From: Crotalaria pallida
Lineage: Eukaryota > Streptophyta > Magnoliopsida > Fabales > Fabaceae
NCBI GenBank assembly: GCA_037953625.1
Contig: CM075649.1
Span: 106,273,290-106,337,289, forward strand
Direction: 5' to 3'
Length of the DNA: 64,000 nucleotides
Shown here piece by piece: positions 31,841 through 43,309 of this stretch. The notes below the pieces were generated by a model. It was not told where the DNA came from. It did no database searches and saw only the letters and a program-made list of their open reading frames with translations. How positions within the stretch are numbered: position 1 is the stretch's first letter; every line of letters starts with the position of its first letter. The position numbers were made by a program, and so were the translations under genes.

Positions 31841-32721
31841 TGTTGATACTCAGAAAAAATGATAGCCCAATTGTGAGGCCCAATAAGCAAAGCCAGCCCA
31901 GATCCGCGACACCCAAAAGACTACGAATGGGAAGTGGCAACGAAGAAGGGCGAACTTGGATATGCACTCGCGCACGAAGGGGCACTCCACCTTCGAAGAA
32001 GCGCACGAACAAACAAGGAGCCACCAACTCCCATGACACGTGTAGCTTGCTCAAGAAGCTAGAAAGGAATCTTTGCTCACCTCATCTAGACCCTTCCCAA
32101 GGAAGAGACGGGAATGGCATTCCTTGAATGCTCCCCCTTCGCAGCTATTAATGGAGAGCTTGAAATGACAAAAGGACAAACTGACACCTGATAAAGGAGG
32201 AGGGAGGCAGTAACAAAGAAGGAAAAGTTGCATGGACCGTAGGGTAAAAGGAAAAAGGGGAATAACCAAAGGGTAAAAGGGGCACTATATAAAGGTGCCA
32301 CCATCAGTCACAACAGAGAGAACAACAACCGGAGAGAGCACAGAAAAGAAACACTGAAAAGCAAAACCCAAACATTTGAGTTCCTTTCTCTAAATCCCGA
32401 GGAAGGAACACGGAAGAGAAACAAAAGAAAGAGGCATGGGAGGAACAAAGAGGGCAACAGAGATACCCACTCCACCACCATTTCCGAGAAACCTTCCCAC
32501 CATGACCAATTCTCTGTAAACACCACCTCTGATCTTTAATGAAGAGGGCGTCCTCACGGACAAAGGCGCACCCTACCCTCAGTCTGAATAACAAGTAGTG
32601 GTACCCCTTTATTCGTAACACCTGTAGAACCTGTACGCCCTCGAGGCCATAATTTCTTTAAGTTTACGAACCCATTAATCTCTGTACAATTTTATCTTTT
32701 CAATAAAAAAGATCCGGAACA
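31841..32721 (+). repeat. 3' LTR of element C
   Basis: This is the 881-bp partner of 19052-19931 with the same termini, TATA box (32286-32293) and G-box (about 32037). About 27 differences from the 5' LTR are visible by eye. Confidence 0.92.
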
Positions 32722-32726
32722 AAGAT

Positions 32727-33440
32727 CATCTACATTAATTTTTAAGTGTAGAGTTTAGTTTGAACTCCTACCTTTTTATATAATTATTTTTTTGTTGTTG
32801 TTTAATAATAATCTTTAATTTAAAATATTCAATATAAAAAAATTAAAATATCAATAACCCGTGCATGGTAAGAGCTAGTTACCGTATATATGTTACAATT
32901 TTCTATTATTTTCTTATTTAATTTTTTCATTATAGTAATCAATTTTTAACTTTTACTTATTGCTATATATACAAAAAACTATATATGCAAATTTGGTGAG
33001 GTAGAACACTTAAGAAAAATACTCACAAGTTTTTAATTTTTGGTTTTATCTTTTTTTGGGTAACATTAGCAAACAAAGTGTGGTTAGTTTAGACATCTGA
33101 CATTAGTCAGAGGGATATGCTGAATCCTGAGGAATCATCGCAATTAACGAATAGATTCTCAAGTACAGTATCTTAAACATGTCTCAGATCAATTTCACTT
33201 TATTGTTATTTTTGCATATGTTTTCTCCAATATTTCCAACAAATATATATGCTTTCCTATAAGGTCACTTTATATTGTTTTTAAATAGTCATCATATCAT
33301 TCTCTTACTGATTCCCATAGTGAATATGGAAAAGGATTTGTTGCAAATAGAGGTAAAATTCACTTTGGTGATCTTTACACTTCGGAGGGGATTAGTCTTC
33401 GGCTATCAGCTTGAGGATACCCTTGGTGCAAAAAAAAAAG
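32727..33440. other. AT-rich intergenic DNA, no gene seen
   Basis: This is AT-rich sequence with scattered poly-A and poly-T runs and no supported ORF or element terminus. Confidence 0.55.
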
Positions 33441-33442
33441 AG

Positions 33443-33790
33443 ATCAATCTCTGACTTTGTAGACACTGGTCAAATTAGTTCATGATATTATCTAAATTCC
33501 AAATTAATCCAGAGATAGCAAAACATGAGTCATGTTAGTCCTTGCCATTAGTGGTCCACAAAGTCAGGAAATAATTTGATGGATCTGCACAATCTTAGGG
33601 ACTAATTCGACTAATAGTCAATTATCTTTGTTTTTTAAGTCCACGTTAAGGACCACCGACAACCATTAACATCAAGGATTATTGTGACTTTCGTTTCCCT
33701 ATCTTAGGGACCAATTTGAAATTTCTAAAACCTCAAGGATTAAATTGTTTGGTGGATACAAAGTCAGGGATCAATCTGACATATTACTGT
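33443..33790. mobile_element. MITE-like inverted repeat
   Basis: The left arm AGATCAATCTCTGACTTTGT and the reverse complement of the right arm CAGATTGATCCCTGACTTTGT match with few differences over about 50 bp. The interior repeats motifs such as AGGGACTAATT. No ORF and no clear target duplication was found, so the superfamily is open. Confidence 0.5.
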
Positions 33791-33813
33791 TTATATTTTG
33801 TATGATATATTTA

Positions 33814-34331
33814 ATGGCTAAACTTCTCATTTGGTCTCTTACCTTATTTTTTATTTCAATTTGGTCCCTTACGTTTCAAATCGTTAACACCGTTAGTCCC
33901 AATAGTTAGTCTTATTTGTTGATTCGATATCGTCTTCTTTTTACTCGATCCTGATGAATAGCTAAGTTCCAACTCCCGTTTTTGTCTCTTCAGTTTGTGC
34001 CCTAGCGGAGGAAATGTTTCCCTCCAAAAGGTTGTGAATGATTTTCTGAAACCCCCCTCCCTCCCTTGAGAAGACATAGAAAAGAAGGTAAAATGTAGGC
34101 TCCAAAACGACAACGTTTTTGGCAACAAATTATGTGGATACAGAGAATTATACGTGTTCACAGCCACGTGTTAAATTAATGGCCACGTATGATTAAAATT
34201 GACAGTGTTAAGAATAACTGACAATTGGGACTAACAGTGTTAACGATTTGAAACGTAAGGGACCAAATAAAGGTAAGAAACCAAATTGAAATTAAAAAAA
34301 AAAGTAAGAGACTAAATGAGCAGTTTAGCCA
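33814..34331. mobile_element. MITE-like element with about 110-bp terminal inverted repeats
   Basis: The left end reads GGCTAAACTTCTCATTTGGT and the reverse complement of the right end GGCTAAACTGCTCATTTAGT. Pairing continues through TTACGTTTCAAATCGTTAAC, with one extra segment in the right arm. No transposase and no convincing target duplication is visible. TIR length would suit a Mutator-type non-autonomous element. Confidence 0.65.
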
Positions 34332-34979
34332 CAATTTTTTTTATGCTAAAAAAACATTTAAAGTGGAACAAAAGGATGATACGAAGAAAACAGTAAAAGT
34401 AACATGAACTTAAAGTAATTTTGACTTTTTTAAAAAAAAAAAATTAAAAAAAATTGTAAGTATCCACTAAACAATCTTGATCATTGGATGAATTAAACAC
34501 ATTATCAATGACCTACATGTCAAGTGTAAGTATGCACTTGGGTGGAGAGAAAAACATCACGCCAAAGTACTACTACCTTACAATAGTTAGGTCATGCTTA
34601 TTTACATGTTTGTATCACTGCTAAGAGTTATATTCTCTTCAATTTTATATGTAAGTCTTTTGGACTAAAAAATACATCTTTTGATATAGTAGTAGCATTG
34701 AAAATATAAATATTTGGTATAAACATGGTCAATGCCTAAACACGTGTTAGCTTCTCATTAATCCTTGTTAAAACTTAATTTAATTCAGAAATAAATAAAA
34801 TTAAAAATTATATTTTAAAATAATTAAAAATCAAATCCAATTTTTATCTAACATCGATTTTGGTAAGACAATTTCTACGAAAATCCTAATTCTAATTAAA
34901 AAAAAAAAACTATGTTTTCAATTACAATTGTTTGTTTTATATACATTTATTTTTCTTTTTGGATGTGAAATTGAGAATC
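34332..34979. other. AT-rich intergenic DNA, no gene seen
   Basis: This is AT-rich filler. Near 34931 it carries TTTGTTTTATATACATTTAT, which recurs near 38660 and 38699 on the other side of solo LTR S. Confidence 0.5.
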
Positions 34980-34984
34980 AATTT

Positions 34985-37900
34985 TGTGACACCCAAACTC
35001 TCTTCCATTGTTTTCTTAATATTTTGGACTTGATAATTAACAAAAATTTAAAATATAAAATTCTTAAGTAACCAAGACCGTCCTGATTTTTCATTTTTAT
35101 TTATCGAACGAAATTCATTGATTTGAAACTTGAATTCGGTAATGAAACGTTTAGACCAAAAATTAATAAGAACGTCATTGAGATAAATATTTCTGAAAAA
35201 TAGGGATTTCTTTGATAATAAATTTAAAGCTTAACGCAGTATTATCTCAAAAGAAGTCCTTAGTATAAATTAGAAACCGATACCGAATTCACTTGTTGAA
35301 CAACAGAGTGCACAAAAATAAATTGAATAAATCACTGGATCATTTGTACATCAATTTATATATATATATATATATATACACATATATATATATAAGTCAG
35401 GTACATCATAATTGATCCAGTACATCATCGACATCAAGTAAAACTAAAAAGAAGTCCAAAAGTAAAGATAACAAAAAGACAACTGAAAATCCTCTATTCT
35501 GAAACATCTCAAAAGAATATACAATATAAACAACTCAAAAATAAGATGTCTAGAGCAGGTCACTGGTCCTCGACTGAAAACTCCTCCAACGAATCCACAG
35601 CAGGTACAAAGATGGTCCATAACTCATACCATCTATACTATGCCTATACCTATAGGTCACCCACTCCTCCTTAACTCCCAGGAGAATGCTCGACTGGCTC
35701 CTCTCTGCTCTCATCCTCTATGGGATCCTCATCCACCTCGTCCGACGGTGTAGGTACCCCGACCACTGGGTACAGGGTCTGCAGCAGGTGCAGCCCTAGC
35801 AGGGCTCATCGGACTAGGGGAAGGAGTCTCCTCACTATCAAAAACTATAGAGGCAGATGGATGAGATCGAGTGGTAGTACGAAAACGAAAGCTGTAAAAT
35901 CTGCGAGCAGGTCGAGCCGTGGATGGTCCATGATAAGTGTAGAAAGGGGGTACATGCATAATGTATATGATAGGAATCATAAACCTACGAGGATGAACTC
36001 GGGCTAAGGGGTTAGGGTGATAGAGGGTAACCTCTACCTCACCCTCAAAGGTAGCCTTGTGCTCCTCGAAAATCCAAATACCACTAGGATGATGAGTCTA
36101 ATCTCGATGCAGGCTAGATACTAGGCCATCACCTAACAAGGGCATGGGAGTAAGCATAACACATTTATATAATCAAATGAGTATAAAAGAGTAATAATCA
36201 CAATAGATCAAATAGCAAATAGAAATGCATCAACAAATGATCACACCCTTTTTACTATCATTACTTAATTTCCAATCCAAGTGGCATGATGCATGCTTTC
36301 TATCTCACAACCTGAGATCTCCAATACTAATCATTCTCGGACGTCCAACCAAACATCAGTGTACTCCCAGATCACAATAATACGTTCCCAGAATGTATAG
36401 CGAATCTTGCTCGGAACGTGATACATAACGCCACTTCCAGAGTGTACGTCACGCCGCGAAGACGTAATAACCACATCAACAACATTCAACCATGCTGGCC
36501 ACAATTTATTACCCAGAATTGTGTCATCGAGAAAGCCGCAACCATTTAGTACTCCGAGGGTACGATAATACGTTCCCAGAACGTATAGCGAATCTTGCTC
36601 GGAACGTGATACATAACGCTACTCCCAGAGTGTACGTCACGCCATGAAGACGTAATAACCACATCAACGACATTCAACCATGCTGGCCACATTCTATTAC
36701 CCAGAATTGTGTCATCGAGCAAGCCGCAACCATTTGGTACTCCCAGAGTACCCTCCTCATGTTCCACGAACATGAAAACAATAACCTTACCAACCTATTT
36801 CACCATGCATGTGTGCAACTTTGCATAGTTAATAGGTTGATCATTATTTAAGGTTTCACAATTCCCATGGCACAAGGTCATTCATTTCTTAATCCTTATC
36901 AAGGAAAAATATGCCATAACCTTTTGTATGATTTCCAAAGTAAATATTAAGGCATTAAAAAATTACCCAAGTATGTGATTAATATTTATTAGAAAATAAT
37001 TTAGGTTGGTTTTTCTCAGATTTTGGGTTACAAGAATGAGATTAAAAATAGCCAAAATCATTTTATAAAAATCGTTTAAATTTAATTTTTGCTGTCAGGT
37101 TCTAATCGGTTACATCTGCTGCTAACCGGTTAGATCATGCAGCAGAAACACTAAAATGGGGTTTTTCAATGCCATTTTCGATTCTCAAACTTAAGCCAAT
37201 TTGACCTTAAACAAAACTTACTTGCTTTAATATAAACTTGTTCAAGTACTGAAATGTCCACAATAGCATTGCATATAATTCTCATGCCCAATTTTGCATA
37301 ATTTCATTAAAAACACAATTTAGGGTATCAAACTCACATGCACACATTTAGATCATCATAACAGCATCTAATTAGCTTGCATGCAAAAAAATAAACTTGT
37401 TTTAATCATTGGTAGAGTTCAAATTGACACCAATAACATTGCATGTACTTTTTACACACAGTTATGCATAAAATCCATATAAAGTGCAACTCAAGGTATC
37501 AAATTCACATGCATGTACTTAGATCATCAAACAGCATAAATTTAGCTTGCATGCAACAACATAAACTTGCTCCAATCACTGGTAGAGCTCAAATTGGCCT
37601 CAAAGCCATTATCTTATTTCAATCTATGCCCTTTTGAGTCTCTTGGTGACTCAACCTATAATTTATCACAAATTATCCTCATTCTAGTAAATGGTAAGCT
37701 TCTCACTTACCTTAGATTTGTGCTTGATGAATTACAACATGAAAATCGGTTAGAAATTGCAAAGAACCGAAACACCCTTTTCAGCCATAACAGTTTCGAG
37801 TCGGGTCCAAAAACCAGAGAAAATAACACATTTAAAAGGCAAACAAATTGGGGAAAACTATTAGGAGTTGTTCTTTGCAACATGCATGAAAGAATTAAAC

Positions 37901-38648
37901 AAGTTTAAGGTCAAAAGAATGCATGTGCTTACCAAGAACAAGACTCAAAGTGAGCTCCACGAACTCTGAAACAGAATTGACAGCTTCAACGCCTCAACTT
38001 CGTGACTTGATTTCTCCTAGCTCAGGGACTCTCTCCTCATAATTTTTATATCAATGTGAAGCTCAAAGATAGATCTTCACAATGGTGTATCACTCAACTA
38101 TTAAGATTCAGTAATGAAAGAAAACAGAGACTACGAACTTGAAGCAGCAAAACAGAGCATCAACACCAATAGAGGAAGAAATGGAGCTGAGTTTGTCAAA
38201 TTGAGGCTTTTTATAGAGTAATTAAGCTAACATGCAAGTTGACCCATGTTATCCACTAAGATTAAGAGGGAAATCGTGGAGAATTCGTAGTTTAATCGTG
38301 TGATTACTCATCAAACGCACTAACCCTAATTTCTTTCATTAGCGGCTAACCGATTGGTGGACCTTCTAACCAGTTAAAGTCTGATGAAATTCAAAAATAT
38401 GTATTTTCATTTCTTTCCCTCCAACAGCCTTTCTAATATTGCAATTAGGTCCTAACTCAAGGACTAAATTGCAAAACTTATATTTTTTTTCACAAGATTT
38501 TCATACAAAAATAAATTTCCATATTTTATATTTTTAGACTACACATAACACACAAAAAATCAAATTGTAAAATAATTTTAATTAATTATAAACAAAATAT
38601 TATCATTAATATTTTATATTATTTGGGAAATAAAATTAGGGGTGTTAA
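34985..38648 (-). mobile_element. Probable solo chromovirus LTR (S)
   Basis: The sequence opens TGTGACACCCAAACTC and closes TTAGGGGTGTTAA, matching the termini of Tekay-type chromovirus LTRs with a mutated last CA. AATTT occurs at 34980-34984 and 38649-38653 as a possible target duplication. No primer site, gag or pol adjoins it, so it looks like a solo LTR of about 3.66 kb left by LTR recombination. The minus orientation is inferred from resemblance to LTR M. It contains an AT microsatellite (about 35357-35395) and an internal 188-bp tandem duplication. Confidence 0.6.
36375..36750. repeat. 188-bp tandem duplication inside LTR S
   Basis: TACGTTCCCAGAA is found at 36381 and 36569. The following text (CTTGCTCGGAACGTGATAC, then CATTCAACCATGCTGGCCAC) recurs at the same spacing. 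Confidence 0.85.
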
Positions 38649-38653
38649 AATTT

Positions 38654-39300
38654 TACTTTTTGTATACATTCATTTTACTTTTTTAGATGTGAAATTGTTT
38701 GTTTTATATACATTCATTTTGCTTTTTAGTTGGAAAAAATGGTGTCATTGTGTTGTGTATGCAAACTTGAGATGCAACCATCATTTTTTTTTATGAAAAG
38801 ATCAGGAGTCGATTCTCGCGAGGATCAATGAGAGGCATACACGTGTGCAGACGTTAGTCACATTAGTACCGTTAATGGGCATTTGGACGGAAGCGCGAAA
38901 TTGACCACAAATTAAAAATTGAAAGACTAAATTGGCCAAATCAATAGGAGATGGACTAAATTCGCTAAATTGATCAAATTTGGGGAACAAAATTGCAATT
39001 AACACTAATTTTTTTATTTTTTAATTATTTAATATTATTTTTTTAATTAAAACAAATTCCACATAGGACAACCAAGTGCTAACACGTGTCTTGGCATTAG
39101 ACACGTCAGCACCATTACCTTGGATTTTAACAATATTATGGATATTGGTCACGAATTGGCAATTGAGGGACTAAATTTGATAAATTAAAAGAAGGTGGAT
39201 TAAATTCACCAAATTGATGATATTGGGGGACCAAATATACAATTGAGCCTTTCAATTTTTATTCTTTATCATTAAAATTGAGTATTTTTAATGTAAGAAG
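38654..39300. repeat. AT-rich spacer with diverged direct repeats
   Basis: TATACATTCATTTT plus TAGATGTGAAATTG occurs twice near 38660-38730. A second diverged pair, 38898-38999 and 39148-39245, shares a GGACTAAATT-type phrase, about 100 bp each. No ORF is supported. Confidence 0.5.
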
Positions 39301-39926
39301 TAGGGGTATAAGCGATCCGGTCCGAGACCACGAGACCGGTCTAATCGAACTGGATCAGACCGAAAAATACAGTCCGGTCTATTCTCATGGTTCGGTCCGG
39401 TCTCAAAATTTTTAAACCCTTGTTATATGGTCTGGGCCACGGTCTCACTATTTTTGAGACCGTTCAGACCGGACCGACCATGAGACCACATTATACCAAT
39501 TCTAATTGGATTTTATTATCTTGGACACATTTCTTAATTTTCAATGCTTGATTACAATTGATTGATTGCAGAAATGTACTTGATAATAAGTTGGAGAAAT
39601 TGCAGCAAGGGCCACTGATTTAGCATCATCAGAATGATGTAATATAGTTGATGTAGTAATAAGGGTTATTTCTGCGATATTGCACTAGGCTCATGCTTAG
39701 TTTTGTTTAGTTTGGGTTGTAAGTTGAAAATCCTTTTTTTTTATATTCTCAAGTAATTATGGTCTAAATAGATTGAACCGGATCGGACAATTTATGAATG
39801 GTCCGATCCAGTCCGGTCTTTGTACATAAAAAAATCTGAACCGAACTAGACAGGAACACGTAAATTTAATTGGTCTGGTCCCTAATATCCATAAAAAACT
39901 AGACCGGACTGGACCGTTACCCCCAT
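39301..39926. mobile_element. hAT-like non-autonomous element rich in GGTCCGGTC
   Basis: The ends read TAGGGGTATAAGCGATCCGG and, reverse-complemented, TGGGGGTAACGGTCCAGTCC, matching the general form of plant hAT terminal repeats. Subterminal zones are packed with GGTCCGGTCT motifs in both orientations, the usual place for hAT transposase binding. There is no transposase ORF, and I could not fix an 8-bp target duplication. Confidence 0.65.
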
Positions 39927-40815
39927 AATATGAAGCACTCGCAAAAATTTAAGATTCTCATTCCCTTCCATGTGCTTAACATCTCCATCGTAAGGACTTC
40001 TAAATTAAATAGACAGTGTTGTAGGACTTGTAGGTACCGCACACCAGGACTTTTTAGGTCCTCGAAACCTTTGGCCAAGGAATATTTTGCAAGTAATCAA
40101 GAGTTATGATTTTGCCCTAAAATTTTTTATCTAATGATAAAACAGATATAGAAAGTGAGGTGAGAAGGAGTTGGAGGAAAGGTGATTATTTCAAAGGACT
40201 TGGAAATCAGCTTTAAAGAATTGTGAGCTATACACTAAATTATTGCAATATTTAATGGGTCTTTCCTCTCTCACACACACACAGCGCTCTCCCACTCTTA
40301 TTTACACCTCTCCCACTCTTATTTACACTCACTCACATGACCATCATCCTCTCTCTAGTTATCTTCTTCTTCCAAAACCTAGAACCTTAGGGCTTCAAGA
40401 GAGCAAAAAATAGGGAAGAAGAGAAGGGCAAGAACACAACATGCCAAGCCAAAGGAGGCAATCTTTAAAAGGTTTAGGCCGCTAGGGACATAAGAAGTTA
40501 TGCACAAGATTTGAAGAAAGAGATAGAAGAGAAGGAAGAAAAGGAATTGAATAATACGCAAAAGAAAAATTGGAGAAGACGTTAGGGAACAAAGATAGGA
40601 AACACCAACCGAAAATGAAAAAAGAAAGATGGAGATGATAGTGATTGGAAGGGAAGAAGTATAACTATGGAACTAACTGAACTAGAATGGTTATCAAGTT
40701 GTATGTTGGGGAGAGAACAGGACCACACGATAATTGATTCTTTTAGGGAGAGGCTAACATAAGAAAGCTTCACAACGATCAATATAATTCCTTTGGGAAG
40801 TGATTTGGTTCTAAT
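39927..40815. other. Intergenic DNA with a short pyrimidine-rich duplication, no gene seen
   Basis: CTCTCCCACTCTTATTTACAC occurs twice in tandem at about 40288-40330, next to a CA-rich run. The remainder is AT-rich or A/G-rich without a supported ORF. Confidence 0.45.
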
Positions 40816-41281
40816 TGTAAGATTTTAATATCTTAGTATGTCTCATGTGATGTGCATGTGACATGTATGAATGTGTGTTTAGTAAATAAATAATTAAATA
40901 TTAATGGGTTAGATCATAGTTAGATATAAGGGAGGTTGTTTATGAAGGCCCATTAGCTTGATGGAAGCTAATGGATAATAGTTACGGTTTTTACCTATTT
41001 ATAGGAAACAAGTCTTGTTCCTGACCTTAAGGTATTCTTTTATCTCCCCATCACAAAACGGCTAAACAAACAACATAAAAAAGAATAACGTAGGAGGCAA
41101 AGGAATATATATAGAAACGTGTTTCGTGGCTTTTGATCAAAGTGCGTTTCGAGAACTACCTCTCAACTCTAGCAATGGGTAGAGGTTAGTAATCGTATTC
41201 CTTATTGTCTCTATAATATGTGAAAGACATGTAATTTCAAGATCCTTATTATTGTAGTTGTAACGAATAAATTAAACTTCA
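40816..41281 (+). repeat. 5' LTR of copia element P
   Basis: It starts TGTAAGATTTTAATATC and ends AAACTTCA just before the primer site. A TATTTATAGG at about 40997 is a possible TATA box. No second copy lies in the window, so the left boundary rests on the TG and the usual LTR length of this group. Confidence 0.6.
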
Positions 41282-41286
41282 ACTTA

Positions 41287-41300
41287 TATGTGGTATCAGA
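41287..41300 (+). promoter_or_regulatory. Primer binding site of element P (initiator tRNA-Met type)
   Basis: GTGGTATCAGAGCC directly follows the LTR. This is the standard initiator-methionine primer site of Ty1/copia elements. Confidence 0.85.
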
Positions 41301-43309
41301 GCCACGTTAAGAAATTCATGACTTTCCGATTAAGATTTAGGATTTGGATTGAATCCTAATTATGGTGTTTAGGGAATGAATTTTTGCATAAATCCAAATC
41401 ATGAAATTTAGGAACTTTGAACCCTAATTATGAAATTTAGGTCTTTGTTTCAGTATGAATCCTTATTATGAAATTTAGACTTTTACGCTTCCGCATTATT
41501 GTTAAATGAAATATTAGGATTATTTGAAACTTGATTGTTTATCGATTTGTTTTACCCATCAAAGTTGTTTTCCAATTGGGTATAATGTATACCCAGTGTT
41601 TCAATTATATATTTTTAAAGTTAATCAAGTTTTTTTCTATTTGGGGTAAAACTATTAATTGATATATGTAAAAAACATTAGGTATTGCTTCTATTACTAT
41701 TTACGATTCGTTTTACTGTATAAAAGCACAATAAAGTTAATAACGAATAATTATATATTCTTTTTGCATAATAATGAATATATATATATATATATATAAC
41801 AAGTCCAGTATGTCATGGACAATTTACGTATATATATATATATGGGATTAATATGAGTTTTTTATTAGGATAAGAAATTTTTTGAATTGACATTGCTTGA
41901 TTTGATATTAATATATGATGATTTGTTCATAATTAAAGTTGTCAAATCATAAAGATATTAATTCCGATTGTATAATTTTTATTATAATAATGAATTTGAT
42001 TTGAAGTTAATTGTATGTTGATTTTGTTAATCACCAAAGTGGTCAGATCAATAACTAAATTAATTTCAAATCATATGATGATTTTTCAATTACTCATAGA
42101 TTTGATGCTATATGAATGACATAATGGTTTGATGTTCTATGGGTATATTGTAGTTCATTGTTATAAGACATTTATGGATGGCTCAAAGGTTTGATTAGTT
42201 GTTCTTATAATTAATGGACATAACTGTGGGCAATATGTTTGCGCTATTGGTTTATTTATACATCCAAAGACAATAGATAATACTAATTGGTGCATATATC
42301 ATTGCCAATCATTTATTAATTTTATTAACATTATTATGTTTGAATGTCGTGTACTAATGTGTAAGCCAAAGGAGAGCGTTAGTGTACATTAATTGTTTAA
42401 GTAACATGTACCTTATGTCTCAAAACATTTATGTTATGTAGTACATGTTCTTAATTTTCTACATTTTCATGACTTGTATGTGTCAGTGTTATTTGTTAAA
42501 CTTTCTGACTAGAGTTTGCAAGTCTTTCTCATCAGCTAGAGAAAATATTGTTGCTATTAATGGTGTAGCAACCATAAAGATAAAGTTTATTATAAGATTT
42601 GAGAAAGATTTCACTATGTTCATGAGGATAAATGTTGCAGATAACATCAAGATAATTCTCTCAAAATTGAAAGTAATTAAAAAAATTAAGTGAATTTTGT
42701 GAGAGAGTGCATAATATTTTTGTGAGTCTCTTTCATGGACATTAATCAGTACCCTAACCCCATAAAGTTTAGTGATTTGTGTACTATTTATGAATGTATC
42801 GTTAAGACGACAATTATTGCTGCAAGACTTAAGTTTAAGTCTTTGAAATAGTTGTAAATGAGAACTTCTTATTATAGTTTATCCTCGCTCATTACCGATT
42901 GATTGTTACTTGTTTTTGAATGAGCTATAACGCCATGAAAGATAATTGGTTGTGCAATAAATTGCACAATATATTAATTTAATAGGAAACGAGACTTAAG
43001 AATATAAGAAATCTCTTTATCCAACCTTTAAGGACATCAAGGAGCTGGAAAAAATTTGTGAAGAAACATGATAAGCACAAAGAATTACTTAGAATTAATG
43101 AGGCATATGTGAAAACTCATATGAAAGAACCTCATTATCATAAATGTCATTTTGTGCTAAAATGTTGAATTCAAGAAAAGTGCATAAAATGAAAATCTCG
43201 ATTTTATAAAAGTTAAGTTTAAAGCTTATGTATGTTTGAGTCAAACATAATCAAAGATCCACATAAAATTTGGTGGATTAATCCTCGATTAATCGAAACA
43301 TGTTTTTAA
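41301..43309 (+). pseudogene. gag: gag and protease start of copia element P, degenerate
   Basis: The first kilobase is AT-rich leader with repeats of CCTAATTATGAAATTTAGG and two TA microsatellites (about 41779-41799 and 41829-41843). From about 43030, translation with indels gives KCHF and ESNIIKDPHKIWWIN, which align with the copia zinc-knuckle region and the WWIDSGATTH segment opening the protease. Many stops are present. Sequence ends abruptly where element G inserted. Confidence 0.65.

Larger units (their letters stand above)
19052..32721 (+). mobile_element. Element C: Tat-lineage retrotransposon with antisense plant mobile domain gene
   Basis: The element is 13,670 bp with a perfect AAGAT duplication at 19047-19051 and 32722-32726. 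LTRs of 880 and 881 bp start TGTTGATACTC and end GGAACA. The order is LTR, primer site, gag-PR-RT-RNase H-additional RNase H-integrase on the plus strand, a (TA)n tract, a 33/34-bp tandem array, a four-exon minus-strand gene, polypurine tract, LTR. Some features (separate PR and RT frames, primer-site motif) recall the Ogre branch of Tat, although the LTRs here are much shorter than in typical Ogre. The gag-pol is inactivated, and about 27 LTR differences by eye make it older than element B. Confidence 0.92.

Noticed and set aside
35720..36007. 95-codon ORF inside LTR S
   Set aside because: It has no recognisable domain, an overlapping ORF of similar size on the other strand, and lies in LTR sequence.
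40441..40600. Possible host gene start (ATG after a CCTAGAACCTTAGGGC leader-like stretch)
   Set aside because: The frame closes after about 14 codons and nothing gene-like follows before the copia LTR.
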